Shown: positions 9,545 through 24,586, numbered from the stretch's first letter. The stretch: DNA of 64,000 nt from Pseudomonas monteilii (GCA_001534745.1 CP013997.1:992001-1056000); one strand, 5' to 3'. Numbers and translations: made by a program. The notes: a model not told the origin generated them from the letters alone.

Positions 9545-11491
9545 TCAAACCGCCTGCACCCTGGCCAGTTGCTCGCCTTCGAGCCAGGCGCCGATCTCGC
9601 TGGCACGCATGGGTCTGGAAAACAGGTAACCCTGGGCCAAGGTGCAGCCTAGGTTTTTCAGGGTGCCGAGCTCGTCAGCGGTTTCCACGCCTTCCACGAT
9701 GCATTCCAGCTGCATGTCCTGGCACAGGGTCACCAGCGACTTGACGATCTTGGAGCTGGCTGGATTGAGGTGGATGTGGGTGACGAAGGTGCGGTCCACT
9801 TTCAGTTTGGTCAGCGACAGCGCGTGGATCTGGCTCAGGCTGGAATAGCCGGTGCCGAAGTCGTCCAGGGAAATGCCGCAGCCCAGTTCGCGGAACCGGC
9901 CGATCGCACGCTGGGCTTGGGGCAGGTCCTGGATGACGGCGGTTTCGGTGATCTCCAGGTCGAGGCAGGTCGGGTCGAACCGGCTGCGCTGGATCAGCTC
10001 GACGATCTGCTGGGCGGCATCCTCAGACCCGCAATCGTGGGCGGACAGGTTGAACGACAGGCGAATCCCTGTCGGGAAGTTCGCGGCGGCGTCCAGCGCC
10101 TTGCTCAGCAGCGGCACCGTGAGCTGATTGACCATGCCGATGCGCTCGGCGATCGGGATGAAATCGCTGGGCGGCACGTGGCCCAGTTCCGGGCTTTCCC
10201 AGCGGGCCAGTGCCTCGAAGGCGACGGTGTGCTCGCGGTAGATGTCCACGATGGGCTGGAACACCATGTAGAACTCGCGATCCAGATCGGCCCTGCGCAG
10301 CGCCTGTTCGGTCAGGCCTTCGCGGTTGAGCTGCTGGCGATGGGCGCCGCTGAACAGGCAGACCGTGCCAGGGCGGTGGCGTTTGCTCTGGTACAGGGCA
10401 TAGTCGGCGTATTCGTACGCTTGCGTGGCGCAGGATGCCTGGTCGGGGAAGGTCGCGATGCCCAGTGAGCCACTGATCTGGATCGGGATGTCCACCAGCA
10501 GGAACGGCTCGCGCAGGCGGTCGCAGATGTTCTCGCCGAACGCCCGCAATTGGTCGTCGCCCATGGCCCGCGTGATGATCAGGCCGAACTCGTCGCCCCC
10601 CAGGCGGGCCAGGTGCACCCCCTCGTCGAGCAGTCCGGTCAGGCGCTGCCCCACCTGATAGAGCAGCTTGTCACCGATGCTGTGGCCGTAGAGGTCGTTG
10701 ACCGGCTTGAAGCCGTCCAGGTCGATCAACCCGACGGCCAGACGAGCCTCCTGCTCCGGGGCGTGGGACAGCAGGGTTTCGAGACGGGAAAAGAACTGCC
10801 GCCGATTGGCCAGCCCGGTCAGGCTGTCCTGATTGGCCAGGTGAAGGTTTTCTTCGCTGAGCTTGGCCGTCTGTGCCTGCATGTTCACCAGGCGGGTGAA
10901 GTCGGCGTACTGCGCCTTGAGGATGACCAGCATGGCGATGGACACCAGCAGGACATCGATCGCCGTGGCGATGAAGGTCGGGATGGTGGTGGAGGCGAAG
11001 AACACCACGAACGCCGTGTTCACCACCGCCGTGGTGGCCAGGGCCGCGGGCAGCAGGTGCATCATGCAGAAGATGCAGCCGATGACGGTGATCGCCATGT
11101 AGAAGGCGACATGCGCCTGGGTATAGCTGTTGCCATGGGGAAACAGCGCCAGGGACCAGGCGGTGAACGCCACGGCCACGAAGGGTGCGAGCATGTTGGT
11201 GCGCCTGAGCGCCGCCAGCATCTGTTCTGGCGTGCGGGTGCGCTTGCGCGTGCGTATCCAGTTCGCCGCACGGATCACGCCGAACAACGTCATGAGCAAC
11301 GGGCAATACACCACCAGCCAGCGGGGCGCGACCTCAAAATGGGTGCCCGCCAGCATCAAGGTGTTGATCAGCAGGATGAAATACATCATCGGCAACTGGC
11401 GCGACAGCGAGATGTATTGCGCCTTGACCAGGCCAGGGTTGTCCTTGGGCACGGACATCGACGCTCGAAGACCGAGCAGTATGTTCTTCAT
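9545..11491 (-). CDS. Membrane-bound GGDEF-EAL c-di-GMP protein
   Basis: 648 residues from ATG 11491 (MKNILLGLR); the longer frame upstream is Arg-rich and unlike protein. About six hydrophobic helices fill residues 30-210, a MASE-like membrane sensor. Next comes a GGDEF domain with LARLGGDEFG, then an EAL domain with FEALARWE, a downstream DDFGTGYSSL and EGVET. All signature residues for both diguanylate cyclase and phosphodiesterase are present, so either or both activities are possible. No RxxD inhibitory site is obvious just before GGDEF. It heads the minus-strand signalling cluster with the two chemoreceptors. Confidence 0.9.
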   Translation of the reverse strand: MKNILLGLRASMSVPKDNPGLVKAQYISLSRQLPMMYFILLINTLMLAGTHFEVAPRWLVVYCPLLMTLFGVIRAANWIRTRKRTRTPEQMLAALRRTNMLAPFVAVAFTAWSLALFPHGNSYTQAHVAFYMAITVIGCIFCMMHLLPAALATTAVVNTAFVVFFASTTIPTFIATAIDVLLVSIAMLVILKAQYADFTRLVNMQAQTAKLSEENLHLANQDSLTGLANRRQFFSRLETLLSHAPEQEARLAVGLIDLDGFKPVNDLYGHSIGDKLLYQVGQRLTGLLDEGVHLARLGGDEFGLIITRAMGDDQLRAFGENICDRLREPFLLVDIPIQISGSLGIATFPDQASCATQAYEYADYALYQSKRHRPGTVCLFSGAHRQQLNREGLTEQALRRADLDREFYMVFQPIVDIYREHTVAFEALARWESPELGHVPPSDFIPIAERIGMVNQLTVPLLSKALDAAANFPTGIRLSFNLSAHDCGSEDAAQQIVELIQRSRFDPTCLDLEITETAVIQDLPQAQRAIGRFRELGCGISLDDFGTGYSSLSQIHALSLTKLKVDRTFVTHIHLNPASSKIVKSLVTLCQDMQLECIVEGVETADELGTLKNLGCTLAQGYLFSRPMRASEIGAWLEGEQLARVQAV

Positions 11492-11795
11492 TAGGCGATG
11501 CTCTGAAAAGACGACCAGGTGAACGACCGACTGGATTGCCCTTTCCAGCCTGGACCGAGCGGGGCTGAATGCATGCTCCCAGGAAGGATATCGGCCGATC
11601 CTGGGGTTTCTACAGCGTCTACGACTAGTGGCACTTTGACTTCGTTCCGTCAGCCGGTCGCTTTCGCCCCCTGAAGCGCGCATGCGCACTGCGTTTCTGG
11701 CGGCGCACCCATGTCGCCTGCCGTGCTACCTTGACCCGAACCTGGCAGTCCGGCCGCTTGCCAACCCTCACGCCACCCACACAGTTCACCTGCCC
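11492..11795. other. Divergent intergenic region
   Basis: 304 bases between the GGDEF-EAL gene (minus) and the small membrane protein (plus). It should hold promoters for both. I see no convincing -35/-10 pair, hairpin or repeat. Confidence 0.5.
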
Positions 11796-12146
11796 ATGCC
11801 TGTGCGTCCTTCGTCCACTCCGCGTTCCGATGCCCTCAGCCTCCGTCGACTGCTGGGCTATTACACCCTGTTCATGCTCGGCATCGCCCTGTTCGCCGCC
11901 GCCCCCTTGCTCCTGGCGATCGGCGCAGGCACGATGGCCAGCCAGTTCGGCTGCCAGGTGGACGAGGGGAGCCCGCATGCCTGCTGGATCCTGGGCTGGG
12001 ACGCCGGCCCGACGTTCTATCGGCTGGGCGTCATGGGCTGGTACATGTTGGTCACGTTACCAGCAGGCGCCATGCTGATGCTCGGGGCGACAGCGCTGCT
12101 GGTGGTGCAGCTTGTCCGCCACTGGGGCTCTGCTCGACGTCACTGA
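11796..12146 (+). CDS. Small membrane protein, unknown function
   Basis: 116 residues from ATG 11796 (MPVRPSSTPRS); the frame is open further upstream but with atypical composition. Two hydrophobic helices are visible: YYTLFMLGIALFAAAPLLLA (about 24-47) and YMLVTLPAGAMLMLGATALL (about 83-105). The loop between carries two Cys and several Trp and should face the periplasm. The C-terminus is basic. I do not recognise the family. It lies between the signalling cluster and the RHS pair with no sign of an operon. Confidence 0.6.
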   Translation: MPVRPSSTPRSDALSLRRLLGYYTLFMLGIALFAAAPLLLAIGAGTMASQFGCQVDEGSPHACWILGWDAGPTFYRLGVMGWYMLVTLPAGAMLMLGATALLVVQLVRHWGSARRH

Positions 12147-12308
12147 TACGTAGGCACTGGGTGGGCGTTCGCCGAACAGGGCCGTCGCACAGGATCGCTG
12201 TCTTGGCCATACGGCATCGCCTGACAGTTCTGCCAGTTGTACTGCGTCTCTACAAACCACAAGCTGGGTGTCTGGTATGTAAAGAACACTGTGAGGTTGG
12301 GGGACTGC

Positions 12309-13247
12309 ATGGACAGGCGGATGTATTTCTATCTTCATGACTCCTCTAGACAGGAGATCCAGCAAGCACTGAGCTGGACGTTCATGCACGGTCACGGGCA
12401 GCCACTTGTCGAGTTGATGCATGCAGGTGCAGCGTCCGATGCGTGCCCACTGGCGGTCGATGGCGCCGCTTCGGTGCTGCACACGAGCAGTGCAGGGCAC
12501 AGGGTCGATCATGCCTATACGCCCTACGGTCATGTCTGGCGTAGGGATCGACAAACGCATCGGTTGGGATTCAAGGGCGAGCGTTACGATCCATTGAGCG
12601 ACACGTATGCCTTGGGTCAGGGGTATCGTTTGTATGGTCCTGGCCTAATGCGCTTCCTGGCGCCCGATAGCTTCAGCCCCTTTGGCCAAGGAGCGCTTAA
12701 CAGTTATGGCTTTTGTATCGGCGATCCGATCAATAGGTCGGATCCGACAGGCCATGTATCGGTGGAGGAGCTAAAATTAAGGATGAAAAGTATGGGGTTG
12801 AAGGCGACTGACCATTCGCCAGTCCTGCACAGATCGTGCGTTTCGTCAGCGCCTGAACGGTCTGAACAATCCCGGCAGAGTACATCTACCCCTGAAGACG
12901 CCCGGCCCAGCCAGGTGGCCAAGTCAAAAAAAACAGTCTCGTTCGAGGGCGTCGTGCGTGCGTTTGAAACCGACGAATTTACCGGGCTGCGTGCCCCCGT
13001 CGAGGTAAGGGCGTCTTTCCGCGAGCGTCTAGCGCTGTCTAAACAAGCAGGCGAGTTGTTCGGCCAGTATGAGGACCAACTGAAACAGTACACCACCGCG
13101 CTCTCCTATTCCCGAAGCGCGACCAATATCAGATTTACCAGAAATCCTTATTTTGCTGACAAGATGACTGCAATCAATAAGGAAAGACGCCACACAGTCC
13201 AGCGCTTGCTCGATGTGCAAAAGGCTATTGCAAAACTGCGCTATTAA
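12309..13247 (+). CDS. Orphan RHS-core protein A
   Basis: 312 residues from ATG 12309 with GGGGGA four bases upstream. Residues ~15-155 carry an RHS repeat-associated core: AYTPYGH, GFKGERYDPLSDTYALGQGYR, PGLMRFLAPDSFSPFG, GDPINRSDPTGH. In full-length Rhs or TccC toxins this core ends at the DPxG motif and is followed by a variable toxin. Here the shell-forming repeats are missing and only one core unit remains. The tail after 155 (~155 residues) is Lys/Arg-rich and helical, lower in GC than neighbours, and matches no toxin I know. The gene sits 99 bases before a second gene of identical length and layout. Role uncertain; a polymorphic-toxin reservoir or secreted module is possible. Confidence 0.75.
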   Translation: MDRRMYFYLHDSSRQEIQQALSWTFMHGHGQPLVELMHAGAASDACPLAVDGAASVLHTSSAGHRVDHAYTPYGHVWRRDRQTHRLGFKGERYDPLSDTYALGQGYRLYGPGLMRFLAPDSFSPFGQGALNSYGFCIGDPINRSDPTGHVSVEELKLRMKSMGLKATDHSPVLHRSCVSSAPERSEQSRQSTSTPEDARPSQVAKSKKTVSFEGVVRAFETDEFTGLRAPVEVRASFRERLALSKQAGELFGQYEDQLKQYTTALSYSRSATNIRFTRNPYFADKMTAINKERRHTVQRLLDVQKAIAKLRY

Positions 13248-13346
13248 GCCTGTCGGCAGGGGCAGTCTCGGCAGTTCCGTGGGGTTTTAAAGACCTAAGT
13301 GGGTGTTGCAAGGCAGCCGCACCCTGCATCATTGGAGGAACAGAAG

Positions 13347-14285
13347 ATGACCAAGGACCTACGTTTCTACCAACACAAGCAGTTGAAGACCGAAGTGGAA
13401 AACGCGCAATGTCGAACGCTCTTCTCGAACGGTCATCAGGCGCTCGCCGAGTGGCGCAATGCGGGTGCAAAAGCGCACGGCCTGCTATTGGCAATCGATG
13501 CTTCTCATTCAGTGCTGTATACCCGCAGCCAGTCCGGGCTCGTTGGCCGAGCCTACTGCCCCTACGGTCATGGCGCCTTTGATGGGACATCCAACCAGGG
13601 ATTCAACGGCGAGCGTTACGAAACGCTCATCAAGGCATATGCCCTGGGGCAAGGTTATCGTTTCTACAGTCCAAACTTGATGCGTTTTCTGGCTCCAGAT
13701 ACCGCGAGTCCGTTCGATCGTGGCGGTCTGAATAGCTACCTGTATTGTTCGGCCGACCCTGTGAACCGTCAAGACCCTGATGGGCATGCAGATTTCAGTC
13801 AGATGCGCAGAGTGCCGCAAAAATTCCTTGCAGAGGCAGCACGGCAGCGGACTGCACGGCAGCAGGTTGAAGCGTTTCGACGGCGCCGTGGTATCAATCA
13901 GCCTCCTCAGCCTCCTCAGGCGGCTCAGCCCCCTCAGGCTGCTCAAACACAGCCTAGAAATCCTCTGGCCTTACGCCATGGCGCTCAATTCTACGAACGA
14001 CCTAACGTCACTAACAACGCGCTTGCCGTACCTGTACGGCCGCCTGAAGCAACGACTGATTCACGTTCTCCTGAATCGACCGCAGCTCGCACGCCGACAG
14101 CCCTGCATGAGGAATTGATAGAGCTCCATAGCCATATACAGCGCTACGAGAACTCTACACGTTATCTGACACCAGGAACCGAGGTGACCGATAATTATGT
14201 GGCCGATATCGAACGTTTCCGGCAGCGTGCCCACTCAATTCGGCAACAGCTTGATGTGAGTCAACTCAGCTGGTTTCATTTTTAA
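13347..14285 (+). CDS. Orphan RHS-core protein B
   Basis: 312 residues from ATG 13347 with GGAGG upstream, exactly the length of protein A. Core motifs: AYCPYGHGAF, GFNGERYE, KAYALGQGYRFYSPNLMRFLAPD, GGLNSYLYC, DPVNRQDPDGH. The tail contains an imperfect Pro-Gln-Ala repeat (QPPQ, PQAAQ) near residues 190-215, then a helical end (NYVADIERFRQRAHSIRQQL). That end resembles the last segment of protein A (YFADKMTAINKERRHTVQRLL), so A and B look like diverged tandem duplicates rather than independent arrivals. No immunity-like gene lies between or just after them; the next gene is a DUF4034/Sel1-like protein. Confidence 0.75.
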   Translation: MTKDLRFYQHKQLKTEVENAQCRTLFSNGHQALAEWRNAGAKAHGLLLAIDASHSVLYTRSQSGLVGRAYCPYGHGAFDGTSNQGFNGERYETLIKAYALGQGYRFYSPNLMRFLAPDTASPFDRGGLNSYLYCSADPVNRQDPDGHADFSQMRRVPQKFLAEAARQRTARQQVEAFRRRRGINQPPQPPQAAQPPQAAQTQPRNPLALRHGAQFYERPNVTNNALAVPVRPPEATTDSRSPESTAARTPTALHEELIELHSHIQRYENSTRYLTPGTEVTDNYVADIERFRQRAHSIRQQLDVSQLSWFHF

Positions 14286-14402
14286 GCGTCTGCTGGATAT
14301 GGTAATGACGACCCTGTCCATTCAGTGCGTAGCGCAAACGCTTACGTCCAGGCAACGATGCTGTAGGCTGGTACAGGTTCCATCCCAGCCAAAAGGATTC
14401 GC

Positions 14403-16355
14403 ATGTCGCTTCGTCACTCCCCCGACTTTCTTCACGCAACGCATTGTCCCCAAGTCGTACAAGACCTAATCGAAGCGCGCTTCGACGCCGTCGATGGCCA
14501 TTTGCAGAGCCTGTCGTCGGCAGGCGACAGTGCCAGCGAGCAGGCCCTTGGCACCCACTGCGCGACGCTTCAGGCGTTTGCCGGAGCCTGCCAGCAGTAC
14601 GCTGAACAATGGCCCGTGTGGAAACACCAGTGCCCGGACAGCGTCTGGCCGGACGTCGTCGCCTGCCTGTTGTGGGAAAAGGCTGCCAGCGAGACACGCG
14701 GCCAGGGCTTGGCTGAAGACGTCAGCGAAGGGCAATGGCAGCAGGCCCAACTGGCCTGCGATGCGCTTTTTCTCCAGGCGTTGGACGTGGCCCAGCGTCA
14801 GCCTCTGCCCTGGGTGATGACCGTGAGCCTGATGCGCTCCGTGCTGGTATTCGGCGAACCCGATTGGCTGATGCCCTGGCTGACAGGCCAGTCGAGCGAC
14901 GCCGAGCTGGCCGCGTTGCATCAGCGTCGACAGGCGGCGCTCGCCCACTGGCCGAACCTGCCACCTGTCCCGGCGCTGCCCGCCGTGCCCCCGACCCGCC
15001 TGGTGGCTGCCTTGGCCGCTTACCCCCGTCGCGAAGGCGAGCCGCAAGGGTTCTTCTGGCTGCATCAGGCGCTCCAGGCTTCGCCAGTCGGCGCCTGGGC
15101 CTTGGAGCTGTATGCCTTTTTGCGCACGCCGCGCTGGGGCGGCAGCCATGAGGAGATCCTCTGGCTGGCCGATTCGCCGCTGGCCGCGCGCCTGGATGAA
15201 TCGCAGCGCAACGCGATCCGCCTGGTCGCCTGGCTCGACGACCTCGATGCCGACAGCGTGGACGTGGAGGACGACGCAGCCTGTCAGGCCGCCTTCCAGC
15301 GGGGCCGGCATTTGCTGGAGCGACCATTGCCGGCCTCGGCACGGGCCCGGGTCAGCCTGGCCTTGGGCGACCTGGCGTATCTGGCCGATCACATGGCGCA
15401 CGCCCAGACCTATTACGCGCAGACCCTGGCCGAGTGGCCCCAGCTGACCGCGGCGGACGACGTGCTCTACCGCATGCTGTGCGTGGCGGCGCACAGTGGT
15501 ATGGACCCCTGGTTTGGCCAGGTGGTGTCCCAATCGCGCCTTCAGTCGGCCTTCGCTTCGGTGCTTTATGGCCTGCTGTGCGACACCGGCTGGTGCGGCG
15601 TGCCGCGTGATCCCGCCCAGGCCGAACACTGGTACCGGCAGGCACTCACCTACGGGCCGATGCCGGTACCGGAAGGCGAATGCCCCTTCAATGACGTGTA
15701 CTACGCCTTCGATGAAAGCCTGCACGGCACGGCCCTGCGGCACATGGTCGAGTACGCGGCCGGGCTGGGTGTGCCCGAGATGCAGTTCGCCCTGGCCTAC
15801 CTGCACGAAGAGGAGGACCCGGTGACGGCTCTGCACTGGTATCGCCAAGCGGGTGCCCAGGGCTTTGGACGGGCGTTGTACAACCTGAGCGTGGTCTGCG
15901 ACCGTGGCGTGGAGGAGGGCGGCCTGCCTGGCTGGAGCGTGGAAGCCTTGCGCGAGCTGGGCAACGACTGCGAGGTGGCGTGCCTGGAAGAGCTGGTCGA
16001 CCAGCCGACGCTCACGCCTCGGGCGCTCAACCGCATTCCGAACTGCTTCATCGGTATTCACGGCTACCTGACCAAGCACAAGGTCGACTCCGAACGCGTG
16101 CGGCGCAACCTGGCGGTGTTGCGGCAGTATGCCGAGCGGGGCTGGGCCGAGGCCATGTACGTGCTCGCCGAACACTACCGCGCCGAGGACTGCCCGCAAG
16201 GCCATGACTACCCGCAGGCGGTCTACTGGTGCGAACAGGCCTGTCGCCTGCAGCCGGACGATGCGCGCAGCGTGCGATTGCGCGAGCGCTTGAGCGAAGG
16301 GCTGATGGGCGGTATGCGCTACCGGCGGGCGTTGGCCAAGGCAGAAAAGCGCTAG
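14403..16355 (+). CDS. DUF4034/Sel1-like repeat protein
   Basis: 650 residues from ATG 14403 with AAAGGA upstream. No signal peptide. The middle (about 200-330) resembles DUF4034 (PQGFFWLHQALQASP, FLRTPRWGGSHEEI). The second half has Sel1/TPR-like helical pairs: DPAQAEHWYRQALTYG, MQFALAYLHEEEDPVTALHWYRQAG, AEAMYVLAEHYRAE, PQAVYWCEQACRLQP. Such proteins act as cytoplasmic scaffolds; no enzyme motif is seen. It follows the RHS pair on the same strand after 117 bases but returns to the high GC of the chromosome, so a functional link is not shown. Confidence 0.7.
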   Translation: MSLRHSPDFLHATHCPQVVQDLIEARFDAVDGHLQSLSSAGDSASEQALGTHCATLQAFAGACQQYAEQWPVWKHQCPDSVWPDVVACLLWEKAASETRGQGLAEDVSEGQWQQAQLACDALFLQALDVAQRQPLPWVMTVSLMRSVLVFGEPDWLMPWLTGQSSDAELAALHQRRQAALAHWPNLPPVPALPAVPPTRLVAALAAYPRREGEPQGFFWLHQALQASPVGAWALELYAFLRTPRWGGSHEEILWLADSPLAARLDESQRNAIRLVAWLDDLDADSVDVEDDAACQAAFQRGRHLLERPLPASARARVSLALGDLAYLADHMAHAQTYYAQTLAEWPQLTAADDVLYRMLCVAAHSGMDPWFGQVVSQSRLQSAFASVLYGLLCDTGWCGVPRDPAQAEHWYRQALTYGPMPVPEGECPFNDVYYAFDESLHGTALRHMVEYAAGLGVPEMQFALAYLHEEEDPVTALHWYRQAGAQGFGRALYNLSVVCDRGVEEGGLPGWSVEALRELGNDCEVACLEELVDQPTLTPRALNRIPNCFIGIHGYLTKHKVDSERVRRNLAVLRQYAERGWAEAMYVLAEHYRAEDCPQGHDYPQAVYWCEQACRLQPDDARSVRLRERLSEGLMGGMRYRRALAKAEKR

Positions 16356-16549
16356 GCGCACGGGTCTGGCGGCTTAGGTGGATCGCTGCACTCCGTCCAT
16401 CTGAGCCGCCTTGGGCAGGCCAACATGACATTTCTTTCAGCTCCAGCCATCACGCATCGCTTAATCTTTCGCAATTGCAGGTGTATCGTATTCGCCCTTC
16501 GCTGCCACGCTGTTGGCACAACGCTCCTGCATGACGAGGTACCCGCCCG

Positions 16550-17932
16550 ATGTCCCTGACCCGCCGACAAATTCTCAAGGGCCTGACTGGCCTGGCCGTG
16601 GTCGGCCTAGGCGCAAGGGGCGCCACGCGCTATTGGCTGGGCAAGGTGGAAGACGAGAATGCCGGGCACGATTACGAACTGATCGCCGCGCCCCTGGACG
16701 TCGAGCTGGTGCCAGGCCACATCACCCCGGCCTGGGCATTCGGCCCCTCCGCGCCAGGCACCGAGCTGCGGGTTCGTCAGGGCACCTGGCTGCGGGTCCG
16801 CTTCATCAACCACCTGCCGATCGAGACCACCATCCATTGGCACGGCATCCGTCTGCCACTGGAGATGGACGGCGTGCCCTACGTCTCCCAGCTGCCCGTT
16901 AAACCGGGCGAATATTTCGACTACAAGTTCCGCGTGCCGGACGCCGGCAGCTACTGGTACCACCCCCATGTAGCCAGTTCCGAAGAGCTGGGCCGTGGGC
17001 TGGTCGGGCCGCTGATCGTCGATGAGCGCGAGCCGACCGGCTTCCAGCACGAGCGCGTGCTCAATCTCAAGACCTGGCACGTGGACGAGCAGGGCGCCTT
17101 CATGCCGTTCAGCGTGCCCCGCGAAGCGGCGCGCAACGGCACGGCCGGGCGCTTGATCACCATCAATGGCGACGCTGAATCGGTCACCGAGTTGCCGGCA
17201 GGGCAGGTGGTGCGGGTGCGTCTGCTGAACCTCGACAACACCTGGACCTACCGGATCAACCTCAAGGGCAATTGCGAAGCCCGGATCTACGCGATCGATG
17301 GCAATCCGGTCCGGCCCAGATCGCTGGAGAAAGAGTACTGGCTCGGCCCCGGCATGCGCCTCTGCCTGGCCATCAAGATTCCCGAGGCCGGCGAGGAAAT
17401 CTCGCTGCGTGATGGTTTCGTGCGCCTGGGCACCTTGCGCTCGGTCGCCAGCGACCAGCCTTCTGGCGAGTGGCCACCGGCCTTGCCGCCCAACCCGATC
17501 GCCGAGCCGGACCTCGAAAACGCCGAGACGCTCAACTTCAACTTCGAATGGTCAGGCAAGCTGTCGACCGGGGTGGACGACGGCAAGCCGCCCAGCCTGT
17601 GGCAGATCAACGGCAAAGCCTGGGACATCACCGACAAGACCTGTGCGGACCGGCCCATCGCCACCTTGCAGCAGGGCAAGAGCTACATCTTCGAGCTGAA
17701 GAATATGACGCAGTACCAGCACCCGATCCACCTGCATGGCATGAGTTTCAAGGTGATCGGCTCCAATCGCCACAAGATCACCGAGCCCTGGTTCACCGAC
17801 ACCTACCTGCTGGGACGCAACGAGCGGGCCCAGGTGGCACTGGTGGCCGATAACCCGGGCACCTGGATGTTCCATTGCCATGTCATCGACCACATGGAAA
17901 CCGGCCTGATGGCCGCGATCGCGGTGGTCTGA
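16550..17932 (+). CDS. Multicopper oxidase, Tat-exported
   Basis: 460 residues. The N-terminus has a twin-arginine signal (LTRRQILKG) and a hydrophobic stretch, so it should be folded in the cytoplasm and exported by Tat. Three cupredoxin domains carry all copper sites: HWHG and HPH in domain 1, HPIHLHG and HCHVIDHMETG in domain 3, with Cys of the type-1 site in HCH and an axial Met. No Met-rich loop of the CueO type is seen. Likely substrates are metals or phenolics. It overlaps the next gene, tadA, by one base (TGATG), so the two are translationally coupled although their jobs are unrelated. Confidence 0.9.
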   Translation: MSLTRRQILKGLTGLAVVGLGARGATRYWLGKVEDENAGHDYELIAAPLDVELVPGHITPAWAFGPSAPGTELRVRQGTWLRVRFINHLPIETTIHWHGIRLPLEMDGVPYVSQLPVKPGEYFDYKFRVPDAGSYWYHPHVASSEELGRGLVGPLIVDEREPTGFQHERVLNLKTWHVDEQGAFMPFSVPREAARNGTAGRLITINGDAESVTELPAGQVVRVRLLNLDNTWTYRINLKGNCEARIYAIDGNPVRPRSLEKEYWLGPGMRLCLAIKIPEAGEEISLRDGFVRLGTLRSVASDQPSGEWPPALPPNPIAEPDLENAETLNFNFEWSGKLSTGVDDGKPPSLWQINGKAWDITDKTCADRPIATLQQGKSYIFELKNMTQYQHPIHLHGMSFKVIGSNRHKITEPWFTDTYLLGRNERAQVALVADNPGTWMFHCHVIDHMETGLMAAIAVV

Positions 17933-18426
17933 TGCGGCCACGGATCATCGATCGCAGTCGCGATCAGGCCTTCATGGAGCTGGCCCTGGCGCTGGCGGCA
18001 CAAGGCGCAGCCCTGGGCGAGGTGCCCGTGGGCGCCGTGCTGGTCCAGGACGGGCAGGTGGTGGGCCAGGGCTTCAACCGCCCGATCCTCGACAGCGACC
18101 CGAGCGCCCACGCCGAGATGGTCGCCATCCGTGAGGCGGCGCGCATGGCAGGCAATTACCGGCTACCGGGCAGCACGCTGTACGTGACCCTCGAGCCGTG
18201 CAGCATGTGCGCCGGGCTGATCGTGCATTCCCGGGTGGCACGCGTGGTGTATGGCGCGCTGGAGCCCAAGGCCGGCGTGGTGCAGAGCCAGGGGCAGTTC
18301 TTCGAGCAGGGGTTTCTCAATCACCGTGTGCTGTACGAAGGGGGTGTGCTGGGGGAGGCGTGCGGGCAGATGCTGAGCGCGTTCTTCAAGGCCAGGCGCG
18401 GGCGCAAGGCGAGCCCGCAGGACTAG
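17932..18426 (+). CDS. tadA: tRNA-specific adenosine-34 deaminase
   Basis: 164 residues. It converts wobble A34 to inosine in tRNA-Arg(ACG). The zinc site is HAEM (with the catalytic Glu) plus PCSMCAG, the standard CDA-fold pattern of TadA. Length and the LPGSTLYVTLEPCSMCAG segment are typical. The start ATG overlaps the stop of the multicopper oxidase. The gene converges on mltF with only eight bases between stop codons. It is normally essential, so its expression probably depends at least partly on transcription through the oxidase gene. Confidence 0.95.
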   Translation: MRPRIIDRSRDQAFMELALALAAQGAALGEVPVGAVLVQDGQVVGQGFNRPILDSDPSAHAEMVAIREAARMAGNYRLPGSTLYVTLEPCSMCAGLIVHSRVARVVYGALEPKAGVVQSQGQFFEQGFLNHRVLYEGGVLGEACGQMLSAFFKARRGRKASPQD

Positions 18427-18434
18427 GGCGGCCT

Positions 18435-20114
<1,680 letters not shown>

Positions 20115-20115
20115 C

Positions 20116-20121
20116 TAGAAT
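20116..20121 (+). promoter_or_regulatory. Candidate -10 of the purL promoter
   Basis: TAGAAT lies 43 bases upstream of the purL start. The -35 at normal spacing (TGCCGA) is weak. No clear PurR-type operator was recognised. Tentative. Confidence 0.3.
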
Positions 20122-20163
20122 GCCCGGCCTCCAAGCACACCCCTTCTTGAGGCTGTCCCGACG

Positions 20164-24060
<3,897 letters not shown>

Positions 24061-24062
24061 GC

Positions 24063-24374
24063 GTGTACAAGCTCGCCTTCTTCGTTCCGCCCAGTCACCT
24101 GAACGTGGTCAAGGCCGCTGTGTTCGCCGCAGGTGGCGGACACCTCGGCGACTATGACCAGTGTGCCTGGCAGACGCTCGGCCAGGGCCAGTTTCGCCCG
24201 TTGGACGGCAGTCAGCCGTTCATCGGTCAGGCTGGCCAGCTCGAGCAGCTGGAGGAATGGAAGGTCGAGCTGGTGGTGACCGACGACCTGATCGCTCAGG
24301 TCGTCGGTGCACTCAAGCAGAGCCACCCGTACGAGACGCCCGCCTACGACGTCTGGCGACTTGTCGAGTTCTAA
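24063..24374 (+). CDS. Nif3-like (NGG1p-interacting) domain protein
   Basis: 103 residues from GTG 24063, three bases after the purL stop; translated YKLAFFVPPSHLNVVK..., ending DDLIAQVVGALKQSHPYETPAYDVW. The HPYE(T)PAYD ending is characteristic of the small inserted domain found in Nif3/YqfO proteins, here alone without the metal-binding halves. Function unknown. The position suggests cotranscription with purL. A degenerate copy of its last ~30 codons lies at 25741-25830, on the far side of RHS gene C. Confidence 0.85.
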   Translation: MYKLAFFVPPSHLNVVKAAVFAAGGGHLGDYDQCAWQTLGQGQFRPLDGSQPFIGQAGQLEQLEEWKVELVVTDDLIAQVVGALKQSHPYETPAYDVWRLVEF

Positions 24375-24586
24375 CCCGCAATAACGATATTGACGACAGT
24401 TTTACCGCGACGCTAGGGGAACGTAGAGTACTTTGGTCGGCCTAAGGGATGTCCACTCCCCGGCAAGTGCTTTCGGTCTTAACCATCGCGCTAAAAGGTG
24501 AGGGGATGAAACCCGATGAATTTCAAGCAGCGATGGGGCAAATAATCGTGTTGAGCGTTCAGACGCGATAACCGAGTTTGAGATCA

